Assembly (NCBI GenBank): GCA_026770585.1
Contig: MU646459.1
Location: 57,965-70,408, forward strand
Reading direction: 5' to 3'
DNA from: Baffinella frigidus
Taxonomy: Eukaryota; Cryptophyceae; Cryptomonadales; Baffinellaceae
Length of the DNA stretch: 12,444 nt
Shown here one piece after another: positions 6,091 to 11,947 of the stretch. Under the pieces are notes generated by a model. That model made no database searches and had not been told where the DNA came from. It worked only from the letters and a program-made list of their open reading frames with translations. Positions within the stretch are counted from its first letter, which is position 1. Each line of letters starts with the position of its first letter. The position numbers and the translations under genes were made by a program.

Positions 6091-6477
6091 TAACGTGGCC
6101 TTCTCTCTCTCCTGGACAGGACTAGACTGCAAGACGTTCTCCTCCCCCCCCCCACCCGTAGGGGTGGTTGCGGGCTGCTAGGGCCCGTACGTCTCGTCCC
6201 ACCTTGCCGTGTGGCGTTTAGTGGTCGTGTTTGACAATCTACTAAACATTTTCTCTCTCCCGGACATGCCGGCCCATGCACATCTCTAGTGCCCTTCACA
6301 ACCTATGCACCTCTGATAGTAAATGGTTTTCATGCCCGTTTTACTCAAGTGGCCTTCCCTCTCTCCCGGACAGGACGGCCGCTTCCGGCAGCCGCGGAAA
6401 CAAGGACGACCTCACTGTCGCGCTACTGGCTGTGCATGACAATGTACTGAACTGAACCGTGTCTCTCTTCCGGACAG
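6079..6477 (+). repeat. Repeated splice-acceptor-like modules
   Basis: Four related stretches end in CTCTC(C/T)(C/T)GGACAG or its variant. They lie at 6090-6120, 6221-6270 (ends GGACAT, so AG is lost), 6332-6373 and 6431-6477. Two carry branch-site-like bases 20-35 nt upstream (CTACTAAAC, GTACTGAAC). The last two are each followed by a copy of the same exon (GACGGC...), which is what duplicated intron ends with their exons would look like. Confidence 0.65.
6374..6423 (+). pseudogene. Copy 1 of an unidentified exon, probably broken
   Basis: After GGACAG the frame gives TAASGSRGNKDDLTVA, then diverges (LLAVHDNVLN) to a stop at 6451. It parallels copy 2 at 6478 (TAAAGTGGNKDGLTVA). Several differences change amino acids, so it is not under strong protein constraint. 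Confidence 0.5.
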
Positions 6478-6540
6478 GACGGCGGCTGCCGGCACCGGCG
6501 GAAACAAGGACGGTCTCACTGTCGCGCAGCGCAAGGAGCG
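6478..6540 (+). CDS. Unidentified protein, internal exon (copy 2)
   Basis: A CTCTCTTCCGGACAG acceptor precedes one leftover base and then TAAAGTGGNKDGLTVAQRKE, with CG left over at a GTGCGC donor. The remainder CG joins C at the start of the micro-exon at 7283 to give an Arg codon, so the phases agree. The result is a hydrophilic, Lys/Arg/Ala-rich segment. I recognise no family. The donor is not a strong consensus, and two partial copies surround it, so which copy is used is unknown. Upstream exons were not found. Confidence 0.45.
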
Positions 6541-6545
6541 GTGCG

Positions 6546-6678
6546 CCGCCCTAATCCGGGGACATGTTTAATTTAATTTTGAAAAGAAAATGGATCCCTA
6601 TTTGTTCATAGGAGTTGGACGAAGGTTAGTTAGGGCCCTAAGTAAATTTAATTAGGACCAGAACCCGGTTTGGTAGGC
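6546..6678. other. AT-rich insert between duplicated exon pieces
   Basis: The stretch is much richer in A/T than its surroundings (TTTAATTTAATTTTG, TAAATTTAATTAGG). It is flanked by a 35-bp direct repeat of exon sequence (6517-6551 and 6679-6713), as if inserted with or followed by duplication. Confidence 0.55.
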
Positions 6679-6713
6679 CACTGTCGCGCAGCGCAAAGAG
6701 CGGTGCGCCGCCC
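6679..6713 (+). pseudogene. Copy 3 (partial) of the unidentified exon
   Basis: CACTGTCGCGCAGCGCAAAG followed by AGCGGTGCGCCGCCC repeats the 3' part of copy 2 with one silent change (AAG/AAA). It includes the GTGCGC donor but lacks the acceptor half. It runs into a GA-rich tract (6720-6783). Confidence 0.65.
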
Positions 6714-6719
6714 GGGCCG

Positions 6720-6785
6720 AGGGGAGAGATAGGGAGGGAGGGAGAGGGAGGGAGGGAGAGAGGGGGAGAGAGAGAGCGCGAGGGT
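6720..6785. repeat. GA-rich simple repeat
   Basis: GGGAGA and GAGAGA runs directly follow exon copy 3. Confidence 0.9.
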
Positions 6786-6894
6786 TGAGACTGCGGCGCC
6801 CCCCTTTGGCGCGCTCCACCCAGAGGATGCTTATAGCTCATTGGAGTGTCGACTACCGTCGTATCTGCGCAGACGCACCCACTGTGTGCTTCTG

Positions 6895-7282
6895 CACTGA
6901 ACCCTAAACCCTAAAACCTAAACCACAAACCAAAAACAAATGACCCTCAACCCTCAACCCCAAACCCCAAACCCCAAACCCCAAACCCCAAACCCCAAAC
7001 CCCAAATCCTAAACCTCAAGCACTAAACCCCAAACCCTAAACCCCAAACCCTAAACCCCAAACCCACAAGCAGCGACCTAAACCACAAACTATAAACCAT
7101 AAATCAATAACCCTACACTCTAAACCCAAACCCCAGACCCAAAACCCCGAACCCCAAACCCCAAACCCTTAACCCCAAACCCCAAAACCCTAACCCCCAC
7201 ACCCTAAATCCCAAACACTAAACCCGAAACACCACACCCTAAACCCTAAACCAAAAGCCCTAAACTCAAAATCCGCAAACAG
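6895..7282 (+). repeat. Degenerate telomere-type repeats (CCCTAAA/CCCCAAA), left block
   Basis: Tandem 7-mers CCCTAAA and CCCCAAA with many one-base variants; a patch at 6960-7005 is purely CCCCAAA. Around 7066-7078 the run is broken by ACAAGCAGCGACC, which resembles the start of the micro-exon. The block ends in AAACAG just before the micro-exon and so would be the 3' part of an intron. CCCTAAA is the plant/algal telomere unit, so this is an interstitial or formerly subtelomeric tract. Confidence 0.9.
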
Positions 7283-7325
7283 CGACGCGCAGCAGCTCGC
7301 CGCGAAGATCGCCAAAAAGACCGCG
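7283..7325 (+). CDS. Unidentified protein, 43-nt micro-exon within telomere-type repeats
   Basis: A GC-rich island between AAACAG and GTAACC, set in telomere-like repeats on both sides. One leftover C is followed by 14 codons giving DAQQLAAKIAKKTA, ending at phase 0. The next exon (7626) starts at phase 0 and ends in a stop codon. The upstream exon (6478-6540) leaves two bases, matching the single leftover base here. Three mutually consistent phases, and composition unlike the surroundings, support a real exon. The family is unknown; the peptide would form an Ala/Lys-rich helix. Confidence 0.6.
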
Positions 7326-7625
7326 GTAACCCCTAAACCCTAAACCCGAAACCCGAAACCCGAAATCCGAAACCCCAAAACCCACATCCCAAACCCCAAA
7401 CCCCACACCCAAAACCCACCACACAAAACCCAAACCCCTAAATCCCAAACACTAAAACCCGACACCCCAAACCCTAAACCCTACACCCTGAACCCTACAC
7501 CCCAAACCCCAAACCCTAAACCCCAAACCCTAAACTCTAAACCCCAAACACTACTAAACCCTCAACCCTACACCCCAAACCCCAAACCCCGAACCCCGAA
7601 CCCCAAACCCCAAACCCCAAACCAG
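7326..7625 (+). repeat. Degenerate telomere-type repeats forming a 300-bp intron
   Basis: Starts GTAACCCCTAAACCC and ends CCCCAAACCAG, with CCCTAAA, CCCCAAA, CCCGAAA and CCCACA variants between. Its borders are GT and AG exactly where the flanking coding islands require them. Confidence 0.8.
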
Positions 7626-7688
7626 GACGCGTCTGCAGGCCCGAAGGAATACCCCGTGTATGGAATGGAGGGGAATGACGCCGCTTAA
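7626..7688 (+). CDS. Unidentified protein, C-terminal exon
   Basis: After AAACCAG, 20 codons read DASAGPKEYPVYGMEGNDAA, followed by TAA at 7686-7688. Joined to the micro-exon the C-terminus would be AKIAKKTA-DASAGPKEYPVY-GMEGNDAA. The island is non-repetitive and stands out from the telomere-like sequence to its left. A family A element fragment begins right at the stop codon, so the 3' untranslated region, if any, is transposon-derived. I do not recognise the protein. Confidence 0.6.
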   Translation, partial: DASAGPKEYPVYGMEGNDAA

Positions 7689-7737
7689 CCCTCAAGTGGC
7701 CAGGGGGTCCAAATAGACCCACTGAGGTCCTAGGCAG
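7687..7737. mobile_element. Family A element, truncated
   Basis: AACCCTCAAGTGGCCAGGGG, then GACCCA and GAGGTCCTAGGCAG match the left half of the A copy at 11179-11277. The right half is missing. Confidence 0.7.
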
Positions 7738-7859
7738 CTCCAGGCGGCGGTTTGAGTGTGCGAAGCCGCCGGGGCTAGGCTGGGGTGAGGGGGGGGGGTT
7801 GCGGCGTGTGTGTGTAAATTGTCGTGTTGGGAACTCGGATGGTACTGCGGAATGTCAGA

Positions 7860-7942
7860 TGCGATCCGAAAGGAAGCATGGCCTGCAGGATAAGTTCCGG
7901 TGTCCGCCTATGTTGGGAGCTCGAAGAACCTCAAGGACCTAA
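7860..7942 (-). repeat. Dispersed repeat D, copy 3 (inverted)
   Basis: Carries GATCCGAAAGGAAGCATGGC, CTGCAGGATAAGTTCCGG, TGTCCGCCTATGTTGGGAGC and TCGAAGAACC. In this sense it is open and reads ISSGVRLCWELEEPQGPK. The same reading, with a few changes, is possible in copies 4 and 5, so D may derive from a coding or untranslated part of an expanded element. Confidence 0.75.
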
Positions 7943-8000
7943 AAATGTGAGAGGAGCATCAAGAGCTTCCAGACAGTTTCACCTGGTACATGTACGAGAC

Positions 8001-8050
8001 TCGAATTTGATCAGATTGTAATCTATCGAATTTGATCAGATTGTAATCCC
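8001..8050. repeat. 25-bp direct tandem repeat, two units
   Basis: TCGAATTTGATCAGATTGTA followed by ATC occurs at 8001 and again at 8026. Confidence 0.9.
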
Positions 8051-8130
8051 TCTGTCCCTCTGTCCGGCGGAGCCGGGCAGAGGGGCGGGGGGTGAAGGTG
8101 TGGGTGTGGCTGGACGGCCAGCCCGGGCGA

Positions 8131-8220
8131 GAGGGGTAGAGGACCCTACAGTAGGCCTATGCCTAGGGCCTTACGGTGGTCCTAGTGGGTGGACGTTTTC
8201 TTACGAGCGAGGTACCCCTG
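8131..8220. mobile_element. Family B element, left end missing
   Basis: The core AGGACCCTACAGTAGGCC, GCCTAGGGCC, GGTGGTCCTAG and the right end TTTTCTTACGAGCGAGGTAC-CCCTG followed by TA are present. The left inverted repeat is absent. Most of 8221-8420 has no feature beyond a few GGTGCTTTG units near 8350 and 8402-8422. Confidence 0.75.
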
Positions 8221-8425
8221 TACTGTAGGGTCCTAGGTCCAATCGCTTAGGGGTTATTCAAAACCCCTTCGAAGTCCGCTGTGTGGTGATGGTCAGGTGA
8301 ATCGCTTTCACGTTTCCCGTCGGTGGTGTTTTGTGATATCTTGCCTTAGGTGCTTTGGCGCGGGCGGCGCCTCAGGCTCTGGCGCCACCGAGGTGAACCT
8401 CTGGTGCTTTGGTGCTTTGGTGCTA

Positions 8426-8526
8426 TCCCGTAAGTGGCCATGCCGTCAAATTTGACGGCCAAGAGGTCCTCGGCAGGTCCTAGGGCCCTACGGTAGGGCG
8501 TATGAGCCTACTGGCCACTTAAGGGA
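8426..8526. mobile_element. Family A foldback element, 101 bp, intact
   Basis: TCCCGTAAGTGGCC and GGCCACTTAAGGGA ends with TA on both sides (8424-8425, 8527-8528). The interior is in the opposite orientation to the copy at 486-586 (CGTCAAATTTGACG is at the left). Confidence 0.85.
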
Positions 8527-8588
8527 TACCTAGCGTTGGCTACTGGCCACTTAAGGGATGCATAGCGTACTGGCCACTTAAGGGATAC
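8527..8588. repeat. Two extra family A ends in tandem
   Basis: TACTGGCCACTTAAGGGAT recurs at 8541 and 8568, following the right end of the intact element at 8508-8528. The three ends are spaced roughly 30 bp apart. Only the end is repeated, not the body. A similar three-end array is at 11890-11945. Confidence 0.8.
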
Positions 8589-8724
8589 CGCTTCATCGGA
8601 TGCTCGTTCCCCATCGCCCGCGGTGGCGTTTGCGATGGCCTCTCCCCCTAACGGCTGGGTGGTGTTTTTTGGTGCTTTGGTGGTTCCTTTTCAGGTCCTT
8701 GAGGTTTTAAATGTTCCCAACATA

Positions 8725-8746
8725 CAGGGGTACCTCGCTCATAAGG
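8725..8746. mobile_element. Solo family B end
   Basis: CAGGGGTACCTCGCTCATAA preceded by TA, then unrelated sequence. It is one inverted-repeat end without a body. Confidence 0.7.
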
Positions 8747-8759
8747 TGCGGGCATTTTG

Positions 8760-8888
8760 AAAACGGTCGGTAGCCGTTTCTTAAATTTAAGGTAGATCTC
8801 AAAAAACGGTCGGTAGCCGTTTCCTAAATTTAAGAAAGATCTCCAAAAATGGTCGATCCCCGTTTCTTAGATTTAAGAAACGCTGGAA
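8760..8888. repeat. 43-bp tandem repeat, three units
   Basis: Each unit has AAAACGGTCGGTAGCCGTTT, then CTTAAATTTAAG-like palindrome and AGATCTC. The period is 43 bp, judged from the matching C/T at 8764, 8807 and 8850. Units contain two small inverted repeats each (ACGG/CCGT and TTAAATTTAA). Confidence 0.85.
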
Positions 8889-8982
8889 AAACGCACACAA
8901 GTCGCTCGCTGCGTGTCCCCAAACAAGATTCATCAATGTGGTACATTTACAGTTGCTTGCACTGTACATGTTCTGTACATGT

Positions 8983-9027
8983 ACAGGGGCACCTCACTCA
9001 CAAGAAACAGCCACCCCCCTACAGGGG
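8983..9027. mobile_element. Family B element, collapsed copy
   Basis: CAGGGGCACCTCACTCACAA, GAAACAGCCACCCCCC, then directly TACAGGGGCAC. Only the left end and the first core bases are present. The stretch 9035-9170 shows nothing else assignable. Confidence 0.6.
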
Positions 9028-9170
9028 CACTGTGTACATGATTTTTTTCAACTTGCACCACTCGGGAACCCAGTTTTTCCTGGGAAATGTTGCCATTTTT
9101 TTCGACCCGAAAATTCGCCAGCTCCATTCTCCGGGGGGGGAAGCACCCCAAAAGCCCAAAAACATTCGCT

Positions 9171-9269
9171 TTATTTAACGTTCACAGAAAAGGAGTGTGG
9201 TGGGCGGACGTTAACTTGAACGTCCGCTGAAAAGGGGTGTGGTGTGCGGACGTTAAATAATTAACGTCC
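9171..9269. repeat. Tandem units carrying GGACGTTAA palindromes
   Basis: About two units of TGAAAAGGGGTGTGGTGTGC plus GGACGTTAA. GCGGACGTTAACTTG-AACGTCCGC (9204-9227) and GGACGTTAAATAATTAACGT-CC (9248-9269) are near-perfect palindromes at regular spacing. Confidence 0.75.
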
Positions 9270-9329
9270 ACATCTCAGTTTACGGTGTGTGACCTTATTG
9301 TGTGACCTTGTCTTCGAGTAAGGGCTGTA

Positions 9330-9392
9330 CACACATACACACACACACACATACACACACACATACACACACTCATAAAAAAACACACACAC
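9330..9392. repeat. CA microsatellite
   Basis: ACACAC with periodic T interruptions (ACATACAC). The long Thr-His frame through it is an artefact. Confidence 0.95.
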
Positions 9393-9516
9393 CCTGCTCC
9401 TACCGGATTCAAGAGCCGGTCCCACTGGGCGCTGGTGTTTCTGAGCTTACTCGCACACGCTCAGGCGTGTACGCCTACTTTCGACTCTCTTGTGTGCGGG
9501 CTCTTGTACAGAGGTA

Positions 9517-9633
9517 CAGGGGTACCTCGCTCATAAGAAACTGCCCTCCCGTAGGACCCTACAGTAGGCCCATGCCTAGGGCCCTATGGTGGCCCTAGGG
9601 GAGGGGCAGTTTCTTATGAGCGAGGTACCCCTG
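9517..9633. mobile_element. Family B foldback element, 117 bp, intact
   Basis: CAGGGGTACCTCGCTCATAA and its inverted partner (ending CCCCTG at 9633) with TA on both sides (9515-9516, 9634-9635). The core is AGGACCCTACAGTAGGCCCA, then GCCTAGGGCC and GGTGGCCCTAGG. Arms are identical over more than 20 bases. Confidence 0.9.
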
Positions 9634-9639
9634 TACCTC

Positions 9640-9716
9640 CAAGAACACACACCGTACTGTAGGCCAGCACCTACGACCCCAGGGTGGTCCTGGGGGGGCG
9701 GGGGGGCGTGTTCTTG
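9640..9716. mobile_element. Family B-like core with different inverted ends
   Basis: CAAGAACAC (9640-9648) and GTGTTCTTG (9708-9716) flank GTACTGTAGGCCAGCACCTA, CGACCCCAGGGTGGTCCTGG, which lines up with the family B core. The ends are unrelated to family B. It sits 6 bp from the intact B element. Confidence 0.6.
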
Positions 9717-10046
9717 AACACTGTCCACTGTAAACTGTGCACTGGAAGAGAAGACTCCGCACGCCACGCGTAGAAGTCGCTTTACTCTCTCTCCACATTA
9801 GGCCCGAGCAAACACTCAGTCTAAGTTGACGGGAGCCCTGGGCTGAAGTCGACTGATCCACGAGGCACTGCCTCGCTTTTGAGGTTCGGGGCCTAAGGGG
9901 ATCGTGAGTTGTTTGATAGGTACAGGTATGTGAGTTATTCCAAAGAGGAGCGATGAGGGGAACGCGAGCGCTACACAGCGCGCTCGCCGTTTTCTCCCAC
10001 CAACCCACCCGAGAACATCTTTCCAGGCGACCACAGCAACGGGGGA
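9717..10046. other. Anonymous stretch
   Basis: Unique sequence without a recognisable gene, repeat or RNA. Minus-strand frames are open over part of it but show no domain or leader. Confidence 0.4.
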
Positions 10047-10304
10047 AAGACGAGGTTTATGAAGTTGGCATACACGACCGCTTCACGCCAGGGGGTGGGA
10101 CGAGACCAGAGGGCTCTAGCAGCTGATAACTGTGAGGACCGAGTCCTGGACGGGCCCGCCTCGGGCGGGAGAAGAAGTCATTTATGTAGACATTAGACGT
10201 GAGCCTATTTCGGGGGGAAACTCTCTCAAGAGGACCCCCTTACGTGTGGAATAAAGTACTGGTATTCTGAACAATCACCGCGGAGGGTGCCACGGCGCCC
10301 GCGG
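10047..10304. repeat. 258-bp repeat R, uninterrupted copy
   Basis: Begins AAGACGAGGTTTATGAAGTT, includes CGCTTCACGCCAGGGGG and CTCTAGCAGCTGATAAC, and ends GAGGGTGCCACGGCGCCCGC-GG just before the next copy starts. It supplies the empty site for the element at 10338-10626. Confidence 0.8.
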
Positions 10305-10354
10305 AAGACGAGGTTTATCAAGTCGACATACCGCTTACAGGGGTATCTGGGCTA

Positions 10355-10455
10355 TCCCTTAAGTGGCCAGTAGGCTCATACGCCCTACCGTAAAGCCTTA
10401 GGACCTGCCTAGGACCTCTTGGCCGTCAAATTTGACTGTCTGGCCACTTAAGGGA
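10355..10455. mobile_element. Family A foldback element, 101 bp, nested
   Basis: TCCCTTAAGTGGCCAGTAGG and CTGGCCACTTAAGGGA ends, TA at 10353-10354 and 10456-10457. The interior has the same order as the copy at 486-586. Confidence 0.88.
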
Positions 10456-10490
10456 TACGACCACGGGTGCTCCGACATCGGCCAGTGTCT

Positions 10491-10565
10491 GTTTTCTTAA
10501 ATGAGTACCAGCGAGTTGACTAAACGCAAGATTCAGTCAACCCTCTGGTACTAAATTAAGAAAAC
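10491..10565. repeat. Hairpin with 31-nt arms, nested
   Basis: GTTTTCTTAAATGAGTACCA and what follows (10491-10521) pairs with 10535-10565 at 27 of 31 positions around a 13-base loop. It could be a third inserted element. Confidence 0.8.
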
Positions 10566-10760
10566 GGGGGGCCCAAATCCGGTCTGTGTTCTTACGTTCC
10601 GGTTTCGTATCGCCCAGACACCCCTGTAACGCCAGGGGGGGGGTGGGGACGACTCTAGCAGCCAATAACCACTGAGGAGGGTGCAACGGCGCCCGCGGCA
10701 TCTCCCCCCCGGGCGGCGAAGCCCTGCTCAGGGGTTAGAGGGATCACGGATCAGGGGTTA

Positions 10761-10879
10761 CAGGGGTACCTCGCTCATAAGAAACCGCCCCCCCCTAGGA
10801 CCCTACAGTAGGGCTATGCATAGGGCCCTACGGTGGTCCTAGGGGGGGGGGGACGTTTCTTATGAGCGAGGTACCCCTG
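10761..10879. mobile_element. Family B foldback element, 119 bp, intact
   Basis: CAGGGGTACCTCGCTCATAA with perfect inverted partner. TA flanks are at 10759-10760 and 10880-10881. The core contains CCCTACAGTAGGG, GCATAGGGCC and C/G runs. Confidence 0.9.
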
Positions 10880-10901
10880 TAGAGGGTGGCATTGCGAATA
10901 G

Positions 10902-11050
10902 CTAGCCCTGTCTGAGTTTTATTCTGGCTCGTCCTTAGAAGTATTTAAGAGCAGAAAGGCAGTGGGGATAGCAACTCTCGTCGTCGCCAGTCCACACGGG
11001 CGAATAGACAGCCGTTAGGACGCGCCAGAATAAAATTCAGGCAGAGCTAG
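10902..11050. mobile_element. Foldback element of another type, 149 bp
   Basis: CTAGCCCTGTCTGAGTTTTA onward (10902-10935) pairs with 11017-11050 at 30 of 34 positions. GAATAG lies on both sides (10896-10901 and 11050-11055, overlapping the end by one base), a possible 5-6-bp target duplication. The interior is unrelated to A, B or C. Confidence 0.65.
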
Positions 11051-11061
11051 AATAGGGTGTA

Positions 11062-11177
11062 CAGGGGTACCTCGCTCATCAGAAACTGCCCCCCCCTAGG
11101 ACCCTACATTAGGGCTGTGCCTAGGGCCCTAAGGTTGCCCTAGAGGGGAGACAGTTTCTTATGAGCGAGGTACCCCT
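11062..11177. mobile_element. Family B foldback element
   Basis: CAGGGGTACCTCGCTCATCA to GAGCGAGGTACCCCT, with TA at 11060-11061. The last G is missing and the right TA is shared with the family A element that starts at 11179, so A appears to have inserted exactly at B's edge. Confidence 0.85.
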
Positions 11178-11178
11178 A

Positions 11179-11277
11179 TTCCTTAAGTGGCCAGGGGGTC
11201 GTAAAAGACCCACGCCAGGTCCTAGGCAGGTCCTAGGGCCCTACTGTAGGGCGTATGAGCCTACCGGCCACAAGGGA
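11179..11277. mobile_element. Family A element, 99 bp, subfamily with GACCC interior
   Basis: TTCCTTAAGTGGCCAGGGGG to GGCCACAAGGGA with TA flanks. The left interior (GGGGGTCGTAAAAGACCC) replaces the AAATTT palindrome of other copies. The truncated copy at 7687 shares this. Confidence 0.8.
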
Positions 11278-11279
11278 TA

Positions 11280-11299
11280 CCTGCACGACGGCGGCGCCC
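11280..11299 (-). pseudogene. Exon-end fragment next to a family A element
   Basis: The minus strand reads GGGCGCCGCCGTCGTGCAG followed by GTATCC, like the end of the exon at 11948-12017. The GTATCC belongs to the family A end with one preceding G. Confidence 0.5.
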
Positions 11300-11309
11300 A
11301 GCTAGAATA

Positions 11310-11427
11310 CAGGGATACCTCGCTCATAGGAAAGTGTCAACCCCCCTAGGACCACCAGAGGGCCCTAGGCATAGGCCTACTGTAGGGTCCTAGGGGGAGG
11401 CGCTTTCTTATGAGCAAGATACCCCTG
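11310..11427. mobile_element. Family B foldback element, 118 bp
   Basis: CAGGGATACCTCGCTCATAG to TGAGCAAGATACCCCTG with TA flanks (11308-11309, 11428-11429). Core orientation is opposite to the copies at 9517 and 10761. Arms have diverged at several positions. Confidence 0.85.
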
Positions 11428-11439
11428 TAGGGAGTAGCT

Positions 11440-11475
11440 GCACGACGGCGGCGCCCTGCGCGGGACAGAAGCGCG
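11440..11475 (-). pseudogene. Second exon-end fragment next to a family B element
   Basis: The minus strand gives RFCPAQGAAVVQ, matching RFYAAPGAAAVQ at the end of the exon at 11948-12017. It is then followed by CTACTCCC instead of a donor. Confidence 0.55.
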
Positions 11476-11492
11476 TTTGTAGAGGTTGGCTT

Positions 11493-11610
11493 GAGGTCCT
11501 TTAGGTTCTTCGAGCTCCCAACATAGGCGGAGACCGGAACTTATCTGCAGAAAAGCCACGCTTCCTTTCGGATCACATCCTGCCCCCCCGGTGCAGAGGA
11601 TCGCGGCAGA
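11493..11610 (+). repeat. Dispersed repeat D, copy 4
   Basis: GAGGTCCTTTAGGTTCTTCG, AGCTCCCAACATAGGCGGAG, CTGCAGAAAAGCCACGCTTC and CCCCGGTGCAGAGGATCGC. It lacks the CATGCACCTC tail. Confidence 0.8.
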
Positions 11611-11636
11611 AACCGGCTAAAGGGTATCCTCATCGG

Positions 11637-11806
11637 GCTTTGTAATGCCACAAGCTAACGCCAGCGGACCCCTTAGCCTACGGTAGGAACCCCCCCTCCT
11701 CCTATGACGTTTAAAACAAAAAGGCCTTTAAAAGTCGCAGGAGGAGGGCTCCTACTGTAGGCAATCCGTAGGCTCCAAGTACCTCGCTGGCGTCAGCTTT
11801 TTGCAT
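11637..11806. mobile_element. Family C foldback element, copy 2 (inverted relative to copy 1)
   Basis: AACGCCAGCG (11657-11666) and CGCTGGCGTC (11785-11794). Interior arms are GGACCCCTTAGCCTACGGTA and its relatives. The centre (GACGTTTAAAACAAA) is extended by AGGCCTTTAAAAGTC relative to copy 1. Confidence 0.75.
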
Positions 11807-11825
11807 GATTTGGGCACAGGGGTCA

Positions 11826-11947
11826 CCTGCACGGCGGCGTAGAAGGTCCTAGGCAGGTCCTAGAGCCCTACTGTAGGGCGTATGAGCCTACTGGCCACTT
11901 GAGGGACAGCTGGCCACTTAAGGGATAGCTGGCTACTTGAGGGATAC
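11826..11947. mobile_element. Truncated family A element with three tandem ends
   Basis: The core AGGTCCTAGGCAGGTCC, CCCTACTGTAGGGCGTATGA is followed by three copies of CTGGCCACTT(A/G)AGGGA at about 11891, 11911 and 11931. On the left it abuts another fragment of the exon end (minus strand TTCTACGCCGCCGTGCAG, about 11827-11844). Confidence 0.7.

Larger units (their letters stand above)
10338..10626. mobile_element. Composite foldback element, 289 bp, inside repeat R
   Basis: Ends CAGGGGTATCTGGGC (10338-10352) and GCCCAGACACCCCTG (10612-10626) are inverted, with TA on both sides (10336-10337, 10627-10628). The first six bases match family B. It contains an intact family A element (10355-10455) and another hairpin (10491-10565), so at least three foldbacks are nested. 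Confidence 0.8.
10305..10698. repeat. Repeat R, second copy, split by a composite element
   Basis: Left piece 10305-10337 (AAGACGAGGTTTATCAAGTC, ATACCGCTTA) and right piece 10627-10698 (AACGCCAGGGG, CTCTAGCAGCCAATAACCAC, GAGGGTGCAACGGCGCCCGC). The right piece lacks the middle of the first copy. Confidence 0.75.

Noticed and set aside
5729-6181. 150-codon plus-strand frame
   Set aside because: Composed of minisatellite and repeat D sequence; its openness follows from the repeat units.
6895-7625. True chromosome end
   Set aside because: The repeats are highly degenerate, interrupted by coding-like islands and followed by 4.8 kb of other sequence, so this is interstitial.
9302-9598. Thr-His repeat protein
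   Set aside because: Product of the CA microsatellite continuing into a family B element.
9595-10008. 137-codon minus-strand frame
   Set aside because: Starts in unique sequence but shows no domain or biased codon use, and ends inside a family B element.
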